From Brassica napus (Eukaryota > Streptophyta > Magnoliopsida > Brassicales > Brassicaceae), in NCBI RefSeq assembly GCF_020379485.1, contig NC_063449.1, forward strand, positions 33,849,473 to 33,913,472: 64,000 bases of DNA. Direction: 5' to 3'. Position numbers and translations under genes: made by a program. Numbering within the stretch: the stretch's first letter is position 1; every line of letters begins with the position of its first letter. The notes under the pieces are model-generated. The model was not told the DNA's origin, did no database searches, and saw nothing but the letters and a program-made list of their open reading frames with translations. Shown here one piece after another: positions 1-12,236 of the stretch.

Positions 1-1492
1 GTTTTGCTTTCAATTACTCTGCTTTATTCTCAGTGAATTGGTATCTTTACCCTTCTTTAAAGATCTCAAAGTGTAAGCTTTTTATGTTTCCACAATGGCT
101 TCACATTCAATAGGTTCTTTTCCTTCCCAAATTGTTATGTTGAAGCAACGTTAGTACTGCATGCATACCTTTTTGACTCAAGTCTTTTAAGGAAGCAAAT
201 CTTTAACCATTTTATCTGTATGTACGGGATTTGGCTCAGTTTATTCGTATTTGAGTCTTGATAACTTGAAAGGCTTCCATCACATTGGTGCCTCTGTCTG
301 TTTATATGACCCGGTCCTGAGGAGAAGATCTTCTGCGCAGGTCCTTTTGCATCTTTTATTCTCCATGGTAATTCTCTTTCTTTGTGTATGTGTTTCTGCT
401 TAAAAATAAAATTGTTCTTTCTTTGAAACATGGACTTTATTGTATGTACAATTTTCTCTTTTGTTGATAAACTCATTGTTATTTGATATGAATTTTACTC
501 GCACCTGTTCCATATTGCAGTGCTTCAGTGTCAATGGTCTTTAACACAAAGCTATGATTATGCAAACAAATACACTCGATGACTTTTCTAACACTTCGGG
601 TACTGAAGATTTTCAACAACGAAAAGTACCTCCTTCACAGATTTTCAACAACAAAAGGTACCTTCCATCACGTTGTATGATTACTCACTTTCCCCCAAAA
701 TGCATATTATGAATTGGTCCTGTTGTTTTCCTCTTTGCGTTGTGTTAGCAACTGGCTAATTCATCTCTTATACAATGTGACAGACAAATGGGACACAGTA
801 GAGCAAACGTAATCGTTTTGGCCACTTCCGAAAAGCTTCTTAGCGTTTCCATCTTCTACATTGCTAATGCTGTATTTGTTCTTGCAAGGTGGAGATGATT
901 TAATATTCCCTTATATATCGCCATTAAGAGACTCACTCCTCATATTGTTTTATTGTTTTGATAGCCGGTTATATGTTATATGTTTGGTAAACGGAAACCA
1001 ACAACTCATGTAGTATATAATATGTTCTAAAATTAGAACTGCTCTACCTCCCTATAAACTTTATCATGTTTCAAGCGTTGAGTCTCTTGATCAAATGCAC
1101 GTCGTTTAGTTTCATGCTTAGAGAAAGCATATGATATTTGACTTTTTTTTATCTTTTTTTGTCCCACGACATATATATTAGCAAACAAATATCTATATAA
1201 TAATAATTTTAACCAGTAGAACATATATGATACTAATAATATTGATATCCAAAAACACTTCTCAATAACTCCACCACATATATGATACAAATATATAAAA
1301 AAATTATCGTATAACATATTTTAAAAAATTCTGTATATCACATCATACTCGCAAATTAGTTTAAAAAATTTACAATATATACTTATTTCTAATAATTGAA
1401 AGAAAAATATGGACTCATATCTATAAACAATATTTGCTTCCATAATTCTCTCCAATTAAATTTACTACTTATATACATCTTCTTCTATTAAT
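1..1492. other. No recognisable gene
   Basis: AT-rich sequence. The only sizeable ORF (135-476, minus) has no domain or signal I recognise, and its composition resembles the neighbouring noncoding DNA. No tRNA, rRNA or element end is visible. This may be old transposon or intron sequence of a gene outside the window. Confidence 0.4.
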
Positions 1493-1500
1493 TCCGCAAC

Positions 1501-2350
1501 CAATGTTTTTAAACCCGCCCGGACACTGAACCGGACGCCTTACCGGGTTGATGGATCACTGGGTCTACCGCGGATGAACCGCGGGTTAATAAATGAATTA
1601 ATTTTATTATATAACCATATATCAGCTATGTAAATAAAAATATAGAAACTAAAGTTTAATATTTTCTAAATGTTTTTTAAAACATAAAATAATAGTTTGG
1701 ATATGTATACATTTTATGTTTAAAAACATTTAGAAAATACTTAAGTTTAATTTTTATATTTTTATTTTCATTTCACTTACAAAATATCAAAAAATAGTTA
1801 ACAATTTAAAATTATCTCTAACAAGGTAATAGTTATGAAATGTAAAAAAAATCAAAACATAAAATTTTCAAATATTTAAATGTCTAATGTGAATAAAAAA
1901 TTAAACTTCAAATACTAAATAAACCAAAAGTAAAAGATCATTGTAATAAATTGTCAATAACATAAATAAACTAACATCAAATCACATCAACTAATTTTGA
2001 TTCTCTCTACCATTGTTCACTTCATTTCCTTCAAATGACATAGTGAAATCTTCATCAAAATCTAAAAAGACACAAAATCAAACTGAAAAGAGAAAACTTA
2101 ACTTTTTTTTGTCAGCACCTAATTTCTTAATTGGAAATTTAGAATATAAAACATAATTAAAAACTTTAAAAAAGTAAAAGTTATTTATTGGTTCAACCGG
2201 TGGTTCAACCGGTATCGGGTTTCGGGTTTTACTGGGTTTTTGCGGGTTTTTAAATATTGAGTTTTTCACAAAACCAAAACTGGATTTTTTTTTCTGGGCC
2301 ATCGGGTTTACTGGTTCAACCGTGGGTCCGGGTCGGGTTTCAAAACACTG
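1501..2350. mobile_element. Nonautonomous hAT-type DNA transposon, 850 bp
   Basis: The left end reads CAATGTTTTTAAACCCGCC and the reverse complement of the right end CAGTGTTTTGAAACCCGACC, giving inverted repeats of about 24 bp with two mismatches and a one-base indel. The flanking 8-mers TCCGCAAC (1493-1500) and CCTGCAAC (2351-2358) match at 6 of 8 positions, as expected of an aged hAT target-site duplication. Subterminal regions are rich in GGTTCAACCGG and CGGGTTT motifs on both sides. No transposase ORF is present, so it would depend on an enzyme made elsewhere. Confidence 0.8.
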
Positions 2351-2358
2351 CCTGCAAC

Positions 2359-2946
2359 TATATTTTGGTTAAGATATACTATCATAACTACGTGTTCTTT
2401 CCTCACATGCCGAAATATTTTAAAGACGAATATTTATTAATTTATGTCTTATTAATTAAAAAATCAGCATGATAGGTTATTATTTATGTTGTCAAAAAGT
2501 TTGAATCAAACATTAAATTGTTTATATATGACAAAAAATTTCATAAAATTTATATACTTATTATTGTATTGAAATTTTAAATACACTCATAGATTAGAAA
2601 TATTATAGAAAATATCTTTATCAAAAAAATTTTACTTAGTTAATATTTAATTATATATTATTTTATATTTTAATTTAAACATTTATAATAGAAAAATATT
2701 ATTTTCAGATAACAACACAATATATAGATATATATATATATATAAGAACTCTTCTTTTATAATTTTTTATTTTGAAGACTTTGTTATATTTATTTACAAG
2801 TCATTATCTACTATAACGTATACATATAATATTATTAACGTAAAATCGTTTTTTATTTATATAATATATTATATATATAATGAACAAGTAAGTAATTATA
2901 ACTATTTGAAATTACATTTGTCAAAAATAAGCACAATCAATCAAAG
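2359..2946. other. AT-rich intergenic DNA
   Basis: Very AT-rich, with a short (TA)n run near 2722-2745. I see no gene or element boundary. Confidence 0.4.
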
Positions 2947-2958
2947 CCCAAGATTAAA

Positions 2959-3080
2959 TTTTTTTTTTTTGTCATCAACTTTACAGACTCATACAGACTC
3001 TGTAAACCAAACCGAGAGATATTGATCCATGTTAACGACGAAAGATGGCTGAATCCTGACACTGCGTGCTAGGCTATCCG
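2959..3080 (-). mobile_element. 5'-truncated LINE 3' end, about 122 bp
   Basis: Read on the minus strand it encodes the last 31 or so residues of a LINE RNase H domain (ADSLARS...VVNMDQYLSVWFTES), a stop, a short 3' UTR ending GTTGATGAC, and a poly(A) tail seen as poly(T) at 2959-2970. It is flanked by a 12-bp direct repeat CCCAAGATTAAA (2947-2958 and 3081-3092), the target duplication of target-primed reverse transcription. The same 3' end occurs at 4249-4588. Confidence 0.9.
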
Positions 3081-3092
3081 CCCAAGATTAAA

Positions 3093-4237
3093 ATGGTAGA
3101 ATTTACAAACATATACATTGTACACATATATACATATAGTAGATACCTCTTATTTGAAAACACATAATATTATAATTCACAAATCTTTACTTCTTTTAAA
3201 TTGGAATTTAATATAATAAAAATTGTGCTTTTAGAATACGACTAAATCAGTTATTTATCAAATACAAGACAAATTGTACAAAAAGAATTAAGTTTTGGCA
3301 TATAAATTGAGAACGAAAACCGAACTGAAATAACATTAAAAAAAACCAAAACTAAATCAGTGTTAACAAATACCTTAACAGCTCATATATCGCTGAAACA
3401 GAAAATCCTAAACCAAATTGAATCTAAACTGAAAACTGAATGGATACCTGAATATCTTAAATACAGTTTATACACCTTAAAAATATTAATTAGCTTTATT
3501 TCTAAAATTATCAAATATTCTAACACTAATACTTATAACCGAACAACCCAAAAATGGATTACTCTATTACTGTTTATTCGAGATATTTAAAATTTTCGTA
3601 ATTTCCCGGGAAAAAAATATTCAAAATATTTAAATTTATCAGAGTTATTCGATATTGTATAAAACAAAATCCAAAATGTGATTTTATACGAATTATTCAA
3701 AATTATCCAAAAATAGGAACCGAAAACCGAAATGAACTCAAATTTTATCAGGTTCCTAACATTATTATTCAAATCAAACCAAAAACCAAAATAATCAAAC
3801 CGAATTTACATCCTAAAATATACACTAAATATAAATAATGATGTTAAAACAAAAACAATCTTTCGAAATATTTCATCCTAATTTTTCAAATATTATATAA
3901 AAATAAAAATATATATAATATAACAAAAAGTAAAATTAATTATTTATATATTGATATTTTATATTATATTTAGCATTAAAAATTTATAGACAAATAATAT
4001 TATATTTAATATTATATTTAACATTTTCAGTGTATTTAACACATATAGTTTTTTTTAAGTTGTCTTATTTAAAGCTATGAGTATTTAAATTAGCTTTACT
4101 TTAAAATCGTAAAAAAAGATTAGAATCATTAAAAAAAATTAAATAAGATATAAATAACGTATAAATAATATATATAACAAAGAAATATGTGATGTGGAGA
4201 TTAATAATATATTTACTTAATAACCTAAATATGTAAG
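3093..4237. other. AT-rich intergenic DNA
   Basis: Long AT-rich stretch. ORFs at 3360-3590 (plus) and 3587-3772 (minus) have low-complexity composition and no domain. The text around 3310-3790 repeats short CCGAAAACCGAA-like phrases on both strands, suggesting an eroded repeat. Confidence 0.35.
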
Positions 4238-4248
4238 AAAAGATACTT

Positions 4249-4588
4249 CATGCAGAAATGGAAGCTTTGTTATGGGCAATGGAATGTATGAAAAACTTAC
4301 GACAATTTCAGGTTACGTTTGCAATGGATTTTTCTCAATTGGTGAAGATGGTTTCAACACCAGAGGATTGGCCAGCATTTGCAAGTTATTTGGAGGATAT
4401 AAACAGCTTGAAGGAGAGTTTTTCCTGTGCAGAGATTTTCTATGTCCCAAGAACGCAGAACAAGCAGGCGGATAGCTTAGCCCGTAGCGCTAGGAAAGAA
4501 ACGTCTTTTGTAGTTCACATGGATCAAGATCTCTCAGTTTGGTTCACAGAGTCTATATGAGTCCGTAAAGTAGATGACAAAAAAAAAA
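4249..4588 (+). mobile_element. 5'-truncated LINE insertion, RNase H end
   Basis: A non-LTR retrotransposon 3' fragment. The ORF from 4258 to 4560 encodes about 100 residues of the C-terminal RNase H-like domain of plant LINE polyproteins, including the segment NKQADSLARSARKE near its end. A short 3' UTR and an A-tract (4578-4588) follow. AAAGATACTT lies just before the element (about 4239-4248) and again at about 4586-4595, consistent with a target duplication. The minus-strand copy at 2959-3080 shares codons, stop and 3' UTR. Confidence 0.88.
4258..4560 (+). pseudogene. LINE RNase H domain fragment
   Basis: Open reading frame of 100 codons that is only the tail of a much larger LINE ORF2; endonuclease and reverse transcriptase are missing. 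The fragment contains the EALLWAMECM helix, the DFSQLVKMV strand/helix and the final ADSLARSARK motif of RNase H-like domains (RVT_3 type). The apparent start is simply the first ATG after the truncation, so it is a relic and not a host gene. Confidence 0.85.
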
Positions 4589-4802
4589 GATACTTTGGAT
4601 AATAACTACAGAGTAACAAATTCTTTATTAATTATGCATTTGTTTACCATGGCCATACTTATTTTAGATAGTACAAAAATAAATTGTAAGTTTTACTCAT
4701 TCCTAATTCAATTTCTATGACGAAAAAAAAATTCAATTTCTATTTATATTCTTATAACATAGAAGTAATATAGATATTAAAAACAACATTATTTGAATAA
4801 AT

Positions 4803-4830
4803 CCGGGCGTAGCCCGGACAAAGTATCTAG
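4803..4830 (+). mobile_element. Helitron 3' terminus
   Basis: A GC-rich hairpin, CCGGGC GTA GCCCGG at 4803-4817, is followed nine bases later by CTAG (4827-4830) and then T, the standard Helitron 3' end inserted at an A/T target. The rest of the element must lie to the left, but I could not identify its TC-starting 5' end, so only the terminus is annotated. Confidence 0.65.
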
Positions 4831-5356
4831 TTTTTACAATAAAGAAAAGTGAGTGGGAGTGGTGGATGACTTGCGTTACTCCGGAGATCCGAAACGGCTG
4901 AGCTGAGAGAGTTTTGTTGAGGAAGATGAAGAGCAATGCATGAAAGCGTTACTACAACTCAATGGTTTTGGTGGGCCATCATTTGAGCTTCGACATAAGA
5001 CAAAATGGCATAATAATTAAGCTGACATGTGACAATGACTGGCTTTGAATATTTTTGCTAATGTGGCATGTCTAGAAATCCTCTAATTTAGTTCTTTTTA
5101 TATATTAGAGATATTTATAAATTATTTTTTACAAATTTGGAGGTAGTTATCTATATAATTGTTGTAAGAAAATTGGGGAATTTAGACCAATGTTTCAGGT
5201 ATTATGCCCAAGACTGGCCGTGCGGCTGGCTTAACCCATTCTTCTCTCAGTCTCTCCTTTACATGTATATTCTTACTCCATTACAGCTTGTCATAAAACA
5301 TGAAAGTTTAGAAACTTTGGGTTGGGTTTCCCGTAAAGTGATGGATCCTACAATTA

Positions 5357-6588
5357 TGTTGGGGTCAAAAATGGTTACGACGAAGTTAACATTCAAAACG
5401 TCCGAAGAAGAAAATGAAAATTTTCTTCGACAAATACTTTTTCGAAATAGATTCTTTCTTACGAAAAGCTTTGCGGAGAAAACATGAGACATCAGACAAG
5501 AGCTCGAAAAAGGTCGCCACGCAACGACCGAACGCGTGTTCCGCTCGGTCGCTACGTAGAAACCGAGCTCGAGCCAAGCTCGGTCGCTACCGAGCGTCCG
5601 TTCCGCTCGGTCGCTACGTAACGACCGAACTCGGGCCGTTCCGCTCGGTCGCTACGTAGAGATCGAGCGTCCGTTCTGCTCGGTCGCTGCGTAGCGACTG
5701 AGCTAGAGCCAAGTTCGGTCGCTACGTAGCGACCGAGTGTCCGTTCCGCTCGGTCGCTACGTAGCAACCAAGCTCTTCCGAAACGTCGATACGACATTAG
5801 TCCATGCATTCTCGTCTACCCTTCGATGCTATCTCCCGAAGACCGTAGCGAACCCATTTCATGTTTCCCGCCATTCTAAGTCATCGATCAAACTTTGCGG
5901 TAAAAACCGCGGAAAGATTATTCTTTATCGAAAGAAGCCGTAATAAACGCTTCGAGTCAGAAGACGGCCCAAAGGGACCTAAGACATGACTCGAGGCCCA
6001 ACTTACGATTTCTTAACCAACAGCCCGTAAGCAGCATGACAGTTTACGCTTGGTTCGCAAGGAAAGATAAATGTCAAGTTTCCGCGGATAAATATGAAAT
6101 TTTGAAGACAATTACGAAGATTGGAAAAAATAGAATATCTCCATTTTTATGCTATGACGGCTTAAAGGCAGAAGAGGAAAAGCGTAAATCGATCTAGGAG
6201 CCAGTATATAAGGAGTCCTAGGCGAGAGGCATGAAGAGAGACTTTTTTCGGAGCAAACTTAGCACTTAGAGCGATTTAGGCATATTTTCGTTTTTGTTAT
6301 TTCGAGCTGCGACTCAATTAGGTTTAGCCGTTTTAGGGTTGCTAGAACTAGGAATCTCGCCGACAGCTCTCGAGCTCAGGCTTATACCTTGTTGTAATGC
6401 TCAAACACGGATTCGGAATAAGATCTATTTTGCTCTCTTTTTACGATTTTTGTACTTTGTCGTTGATATCTCGTGTTCTGATTGCTTAGCATGTGGTATT
6501 AACAGATCTCCGGGACCTCTAAGAAAGTAGGGTTTTCCTAGTTTCCTAATTTAAACGGAAATCGACAGTGCGAATTTCGGTTCCCACA
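5357..6588. mobile_element. Solo LTR of a Ty3/gypsy-type element, 1232 bp
   Basis: Begins TGTTGGGGTC and ends GGTTCCCACA, with a perfect 5-bp target duplication AATTA at 5352-5356 and 6589-6593. No primer-binding site, coding region or second LTR is attached, so this is the scar of recombination between two LTRs. A putative promoter phrase TATATAAGGAG lies at about 6204. A block of palindromic CGGTCGCTACGTAGCGACCG-like units fills 5508-5775. The short ORFs crossing the block in both directions are by-products of the repeat. Confidence 0.9.
5508..5775. repeat. Palindromic CGGTCGCTACGTAGCGACCG minisatellite in the LTR
   Basis: Several imperfect units built on the self-complementary core GGTCGCTACGTAGCGACC alternate with spacers such as GAGCGTCCGTTCCGCTC. 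Each core can fold on itself. Unit sizes vary and some units carry single-base changes. Confidence 0.85.
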
Positions 6589-6593
6589 AATTA

Positions 6594-7449
6594 TATATAT
6601 ATATATGAAAGATGTTAAATATATATATATATGAAATTTTTAAAATCCAATGGATAGAATCCCCATTGGAAGTGCTCTGATACGCAACTGTACGATGCTC
6701 CAACTTACTTATCACCTGTTTCCAAAATAAAAAAAACATGCAGACACATCTTCACTCATTAACTCTAAACCCTAAATCTATATTAGTTAACCCTAAGGTA
6801 ATAAATGTCTACTTTCCTCTTTAAAAATGAGGGTAAAAATGGCTAAGATAAACATGAAAAGTGATATTATAAATGTTGTATTTTTGGCAATTTTCCATAT
6901 TTCTTTATGTATAATATTTAAACTATCATGAGAAATTTTCATGTTTACACCTTTGTTGGTACAATTATTCATGTTTATCACCATTAAAAAGAATATTTTT
7001 AAAAATATATTTTTCATTAAGAGGCAAAATACTATTATACATTTGTTCTATATCTATGATTCTATATAATAAATAATTATTTGAATAAATAAAAAGAATA
7101 AAAAATAAAAAATAAATATTTTTTTTTATGTTTTTCGAATTATAATTTTCAAATTCGAACTTTCTTATAAAAAAAATTCAATATTTTTTTCATTATTTCT
7201 TTTTGAAAATCGAAATTTCTTTTTGAAACTATTTTTTATATTATTTTTATATTTATTTATATATTTATTAAAATCTTAAATTTCACATTCCAAAAACCCT
7301 ATTTCTTCCTCAACTCTAAACCTAAGTCTAGATTAGTTAACCATAGGGTTATAAATATGTTTTTCCTCTTTAAAAGTGAAGGTGAAAATGGTTAATTTAA
7401 AAATAAAAAGTAGTATTATGACTGTGGTATTTTCGCAATTTCTCAACCA
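6594..7449. repeat. AT-rich DNA with two copies of a 'CTAGATTAGTTAACC' repeat family
   Basis: Two related direct copies, about 6745-6895 and 7275-7440, share the order (TCTAAACC)(TAAATCTATATTAGTTAACC)(ATAAAT)(TCCTCTTTAAAA)(GTATTTT). The same signature recurs near 46230-46330 and 51415-51500, where flanking inverted repeats can be seen. I read these as fragments of a Mutator-like nonautonomous family. There is no gene here. Confidence 0.5.
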
Positions 7450-7463
7450 TCTATACTATTCAA

Positions 7464-10400
7464 CTAGGATAAGACCTGCGCCTTGGGCGGGGTGAGTTTA
7501 AGAAAAAAGTAATACGGTTATGAGAAAAAGAAAAATGATATGTTGGTCGGTTTGTTGTATATATAAATAGATAAAATATATTGTTTAAATAATATTTTAT
7601 AAATTGGGTGGAGGGGGGGAATTAATTGTAACTGGGATCGTGGAGCTTCATTGAAATTTCAAATTCATTCGCAGATTTTGTTGAATATGTGAAGTCATAG
7701 AAATAAAACTTTGTTCCAATTTTTTTACTAAATGATCTTCTTATCTGATTTATATATGATTTAAAAAAACTAAAAGACGACTTTTCAGAATTTGGAATTT
7801 TAAAAAATGTTTTTACATCATTAAATAGAAATTGTTAATGTAATAAACATAAATACATAACAAATTAGTAAAAAAAATTATTTTTGTTGATTCTGGGCCA
7901 AATCATAAGGCAAGATATTTCATTAGGCCAATTTTGTAATATGATATTTTTGAGGCCCAATGTTATAATCCACTTATACTTTCCATATACATAATTAACC
8001 AATTTTTTTTTCTTCGGAATATACCCTATCCTTCGTCTCCATTTCATCGCTTCGGAACAAACAACGCTCAAATATTCTTCGAACCTGCATGCGAAATGAA
8101 TTCACCTTCCACAGATCTTCAGTGAAATGAATCGAAGGTTGTATGTACTCTACCGAGTTATGTATTAGCTCCGTCAATCAAAAGCTATAAGGTTAGTCTC
8201 ATTGTGTTGTCCCCAAAGATCTGGAATATTTGTTCTTAATTTATCGAAGTTTGATTCATCTGTGAAATTATTTTTTGCTTCAGATCCCTGGGAATATACA
8301 AATAAATCAGATCAAACTCTTACGGTGTCTGTTAATGGAGATGATATATTTGTTCTGAAATAAGAGAAGATGCGGCAAAAGAGCACATGGAGCTTCAATC
8401 ATTCAGCTAACTTCTCATTGCCTCAGTAGGTTTGCAAATACATAACAAACACTCAAAAACAGAAATTTCAATTGACATAATTTTCTTTTCTTTCAACCTC
8501 AGAACATGTGTCTTTTCCCTGGATCGGCTCCATATAACACCTTCAGATTATGTACAAATCCTCACTCCTTTGATGTCGATAAGGTATGTTCTGTACAGAA
8601 TATGCGGGTTTGAATCAGATCAAACGCACAATCCAAAGCGAAATGGAAAGAGTAGGATTTAATTTCCTCCAAATCTAAGATGAAAAGGGCCATCTTTAAA
8701 ACAAATGTGTTATGTTTTCCTGTAGTCTACAAACATTTCATCGGTTCTTATTGTTAATAAACTCCGTAATTGTGTTCTTCAACTGGATTAGACAAACAAA
8801 AGGTCTCGGATTAAACAGCGAAACATAAATAAAGTGTACTTGCCGATATAAGTATTATAATTTGGTAGTCAGTATATGTAATCTTAAAAGCTTCTGTAAT
8901 GGATAATAGTTATATTGCAGAGAGATTGACAATCAAGAGAAAGATTGTAGATTGAAAGCTCAGCCGCTGTCTACTAATCAGGTTAGAATGAACGATCTTT
9001 ACTCTGTTGTTTTGTCTATTAAAACAGAAACCAGAAAAGTTTATAAAAACTGCAATATGATATAATTGAATGTATAAAGAACATAGCAAATCACATAAGC
9101 ACTCAGAGGATTCAACCCAAGAGTCTATATAAAATACCTTGCAATGAACTTCCCAACTTCAATCATCGGAGGATTCAACCCAATTTCACTGACATTGTAG
9201 GCATTGCTCACACTTCTTTCTTCTGTTAGAAATTTCAACATGTCAGTTAGGGTATCACTTAAAACATAGGTATATAATTATGAAGGAATGTATCTTACCC
9301 TTCCACACTTTGATTTTTGCAAAGCGTAAAACCAAGACAGTTGAATGTTCATCGCGAACTTGCATAGCCTCGCTAACATCAGAGGTGAATTTACCCCAAA
9401 GCACCATTGGAAGTCTTTCATCACTAACATACCAAAAATTTATATTATTTATTTAGTTATATGTAAAATATGCTATGCGATAGATTAAAGTAATGTATAA
9501 GTATAAGTAAAACCAAAACTTACTCAGAATTTCGCAACTCTAAGGAGACCTTCTCTGTCTCCTTCCCATTCACATTAATATGCTCAATATGACTTATTTC
9601 AACAATCTGGCCGATAACATCTGAAGAAAAAGAACATAAAAAGAGTTATCACATCTACTTATACAAACAGTTTTCAAAATTCAAAATGTTACCAATACGT
9701 ACCAACCAAGTAATCGGGGTTTAGAGTTCCATCGAGCACTTCTGTGTACTTCACTGGCTCGAAACCTGCTAAATCCTCAGGCAATTTCTCACACGATCGA
9801 ACACAGGTCGTGGACAGGAAGCTTAATCTTGTAAGGATGGTTTGTAGTTCTGTAGGAACCACATGAATGAGTCACTGAAAAACTAATCAGCATCAACGAC
9901 TCTCCTTGGATTAAGAAAGGAGAGAATCAAGAAACCAATTCTTTTTTCACCGTGGCATGAATTTTACCACCCTGTAAAATTATAAAAACACAAAGCGTGT
10001 CAGACTTAACAGTATTCAAAAACGACAAACTATAAGTATTCAAAGTAAAACGTACAAAACACGACACCTTAAGATCGCATAGAACCATCTCAATGGTTTC
10101 ACCTCCAGCAGCTGAATACTGTTTTCACAACCGAATCACTTTCACCTTGATCTTCCACATAGTTTTGAAAGGCTTGACATCGACAACAGCATTGATAGAC
10201 ATTATTTCTAGCACAGACTTTTTTTTTTTGCTGATTTGCTTGTTTGTAAGATGATGGAATTGAATTGGTGCTAGGAATCGTTTATATAGGAATATTTTTA
10301 GGTTAACTTCGACGAATAAATTCACATTAATTGATACTCAATCGACATATTGAATTTTCCGAATCTAACGCAAAATTAATTTCAATGTAAGACTTGGTGC

Positions 10401-12236
10401 CAAAGTTTCCGTGTTTTAAATACACAATTTACATTTCTTTAGATTCAGGCTTGGTTATGAAGGCAAAATAATTCGCATAATATTTTCTACCTCTTATACG
10501 GAAGGTTGTACTTTTGACTTGTCATATCAACAGCAAATCCTTAATGTATCTTCCTTATCTAACTTCACATTAATTCCGATCGAAGCCTTGGAGCAATAGT
10601 ATTCATGTATTTACTCGAAAATTCCCTGTTTAACATCTACAATGCTTATCAAGACACATTTAATTCTTACAATATTTTATACCTCAACTTCGGCCACTGG
10701 TTCTTTGAATACAAATAATTTCGAAAACTATTTCATTAGATTAACACGAACAGTTTTCCATTCAGGTTAGGTTTAATTATAGATGGAACATAAACTGAAT
10801 TGCTAATACAATATATACATATTCAACATAAACTGAATTGCTAAGCTAGGAAAATATATTCGTTTTTTAATAAACTCACACAAATACGACCAATGCTTCA
10901 TACGCGAACCTTTTAATAATCAATCATACTTATATATTGCCTAAACTGGATGTATTAGTCTTTGTATTAATGTTGATGATAACTTTAATATTATAAACCG
11001 CTCTGATTATATCATCGATTTGGACTCGGTACAAAGTTGAAATGTTTTGACCTGCGACCATGCCAGCACAATGAAAACACTTTAAATTTGACATATTGAC
11101 ATCAACATCTTTCTATCAAACACGTACCACGTATATAGATACATAGACTAATATGAATTGTGTTCAACAAATTAAAAAGAAAGACTACTAATAACTTTAT
11201 GTTTTTCTATATATTTTTTTATTTTACATAATGAATAATCAATTAAACGGTTAAATTGGTTGAAGCAGAACCCAAGAACACAACAGACACACATCAATGG
11301 AGAACAGAGATGAGGAGAGAGTTGAGAAGCAGAACATTTGCAACACATATATCTACGACCAAAGCTCCATCGAAAACGACTTCAAGTTAACCGGCGTCGT
11401 TGGAGCTATTATATTTAACGTTATGATATTCACCAGGATATATAAGACTGTCCACATTTACCAGGATATATATGACTGTCCATATCAATTCGAACTTATA
11501 TTTTCCTACGACGCTTACTTTTACATTATGCTCCACCGAAACTCTTAATAAAGCACGACGTCATATTATTTAAGTTCTATAAAACTGCTACATAGGAATG
11601 AGGCTTTTTTAATTCTTACAAAATTCAGGTTATAACTTTTCAAAATCTTCTCAATTAATATATAAGGGATATTGCTAATCATTCTGAACAAACCAAATAA
11701 ATTAATTTAGAATCAAAACTGAATATCTTTATTCATATATCCAAACCTTCAAACAATGTCCAATATTAATTATACCTATAAAATATAGTAAGTAAAACGT
11801 ACCCAGGCAATTAAAATATTTGATATTACGAAATCAACAACTATGTTTCCAAATAAATTTTTCCTCCTTCATTCGGGAACAGTTTATAGTAAATGAGTGA
11901 TATTGTAACTATTTACCATCCAAACTATAGCCCTCATTTTCGTTATCAATTATATTTAAGAAAATAATATATTATCTATATTTTGTTTCCTAATATATTC
12001 ATCATCATTTGACTTGCGGAATACGTAACAATAAATTAAATATTTTCTCAATAATTGCTACTCAAGCAATTTCCTATATATACGCTAACAACAAGATTTT
12101 ATGGAAACAATTTATAGAATTGCATTTTTACGTAATGTTTACTAAGCCCATAAATAATTTATTATTAATAAAATTTTATTCACATTCACATTTTTTTAAT
12201 TATAAAAATTAATCGGCCGTTTTTATATATTAAAGA
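7464..12236 (-). mobile_element. 4.8-kb Helitron carrying an RPA1-like pseudogene
   Basis: On the minus strand the element starts TCTTTAATATATAAAAACGG after an A (12237) and ends with the CGCCCAAGGCG hairpin, a short spacer and CTAG (7464-7467) followed by T (7463). It contains no Rep/helicase ORF, so it is nonautonomous. It carries an RPA70-like gene in its own orientation (9125-10202), a cargo known from plant Helitrons. The remaining 3.7 kb is mostly AT-rich; spliced-looking stretches at 8000-9050 and a short ORF at 11297-11548 have no recognisable domain. Confidence 0.72.
9125..10202 (-). pseudogene. RPA1-like OB-fold (replication protein A subunit) pseudogene
   Basis: Five exons can be placed by homology and splice signals: 10202-10068, 9971-9703, 9620-9524, 9423-9299 and 9222-9125. 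The first begins MSINAVVDVKPFKTMWKIKV, the usual start of plant RPA1-like proteins; later exons give GKIHATVKKELV, VTHSCGSYRTTN, DVIGQIVEISHIEHINVNG, ERLPMVLWGKF and VLRFAKIKVWK. These correspond to the N-terminal and middle single-strand-DNA-binding OB folds. It is broken: the tryptophan codon after IRL is TGA (10127-10125), a second in-frame stop follows KKELVS, and a frameshift falls near 9830 in the FLSTTCVRSCE segment. It lacks the C-terminal OB fold with its zinc motif. It is on the same strand as the Helitron that carries it. Confidence 0.85.

Noticed and set aside
135..476. 113-codon minus-strand ORF
   Set aside because: No domain, start context or compositional contrast; probably chance.
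5111..5111. Possible minus-strand Helitron 5' end (TCTCTAATATATAAAAAG)
   Set aside because: The motif fits, but no matching CTAG/hairpin 3' end was found to its left.
5137..5487. 116-codon plus-strand ORF
   Set aside because: It runs across the left boundary of the solo LTR (5357), so it is half host and half LTR.
5508..5775. CRISPR-like alternation of repeat and spacer
   Set aside because: Units are palindromic, variable in spacing and inside a plant LTR with its own target duplication; no cas genes and the wrong organism type.
11297..11548. 83-codon ORF within the inner Helitron
   Set aside because: Contains a local duplication (ACCAGGATATATA) and no domain; likely noncoding.
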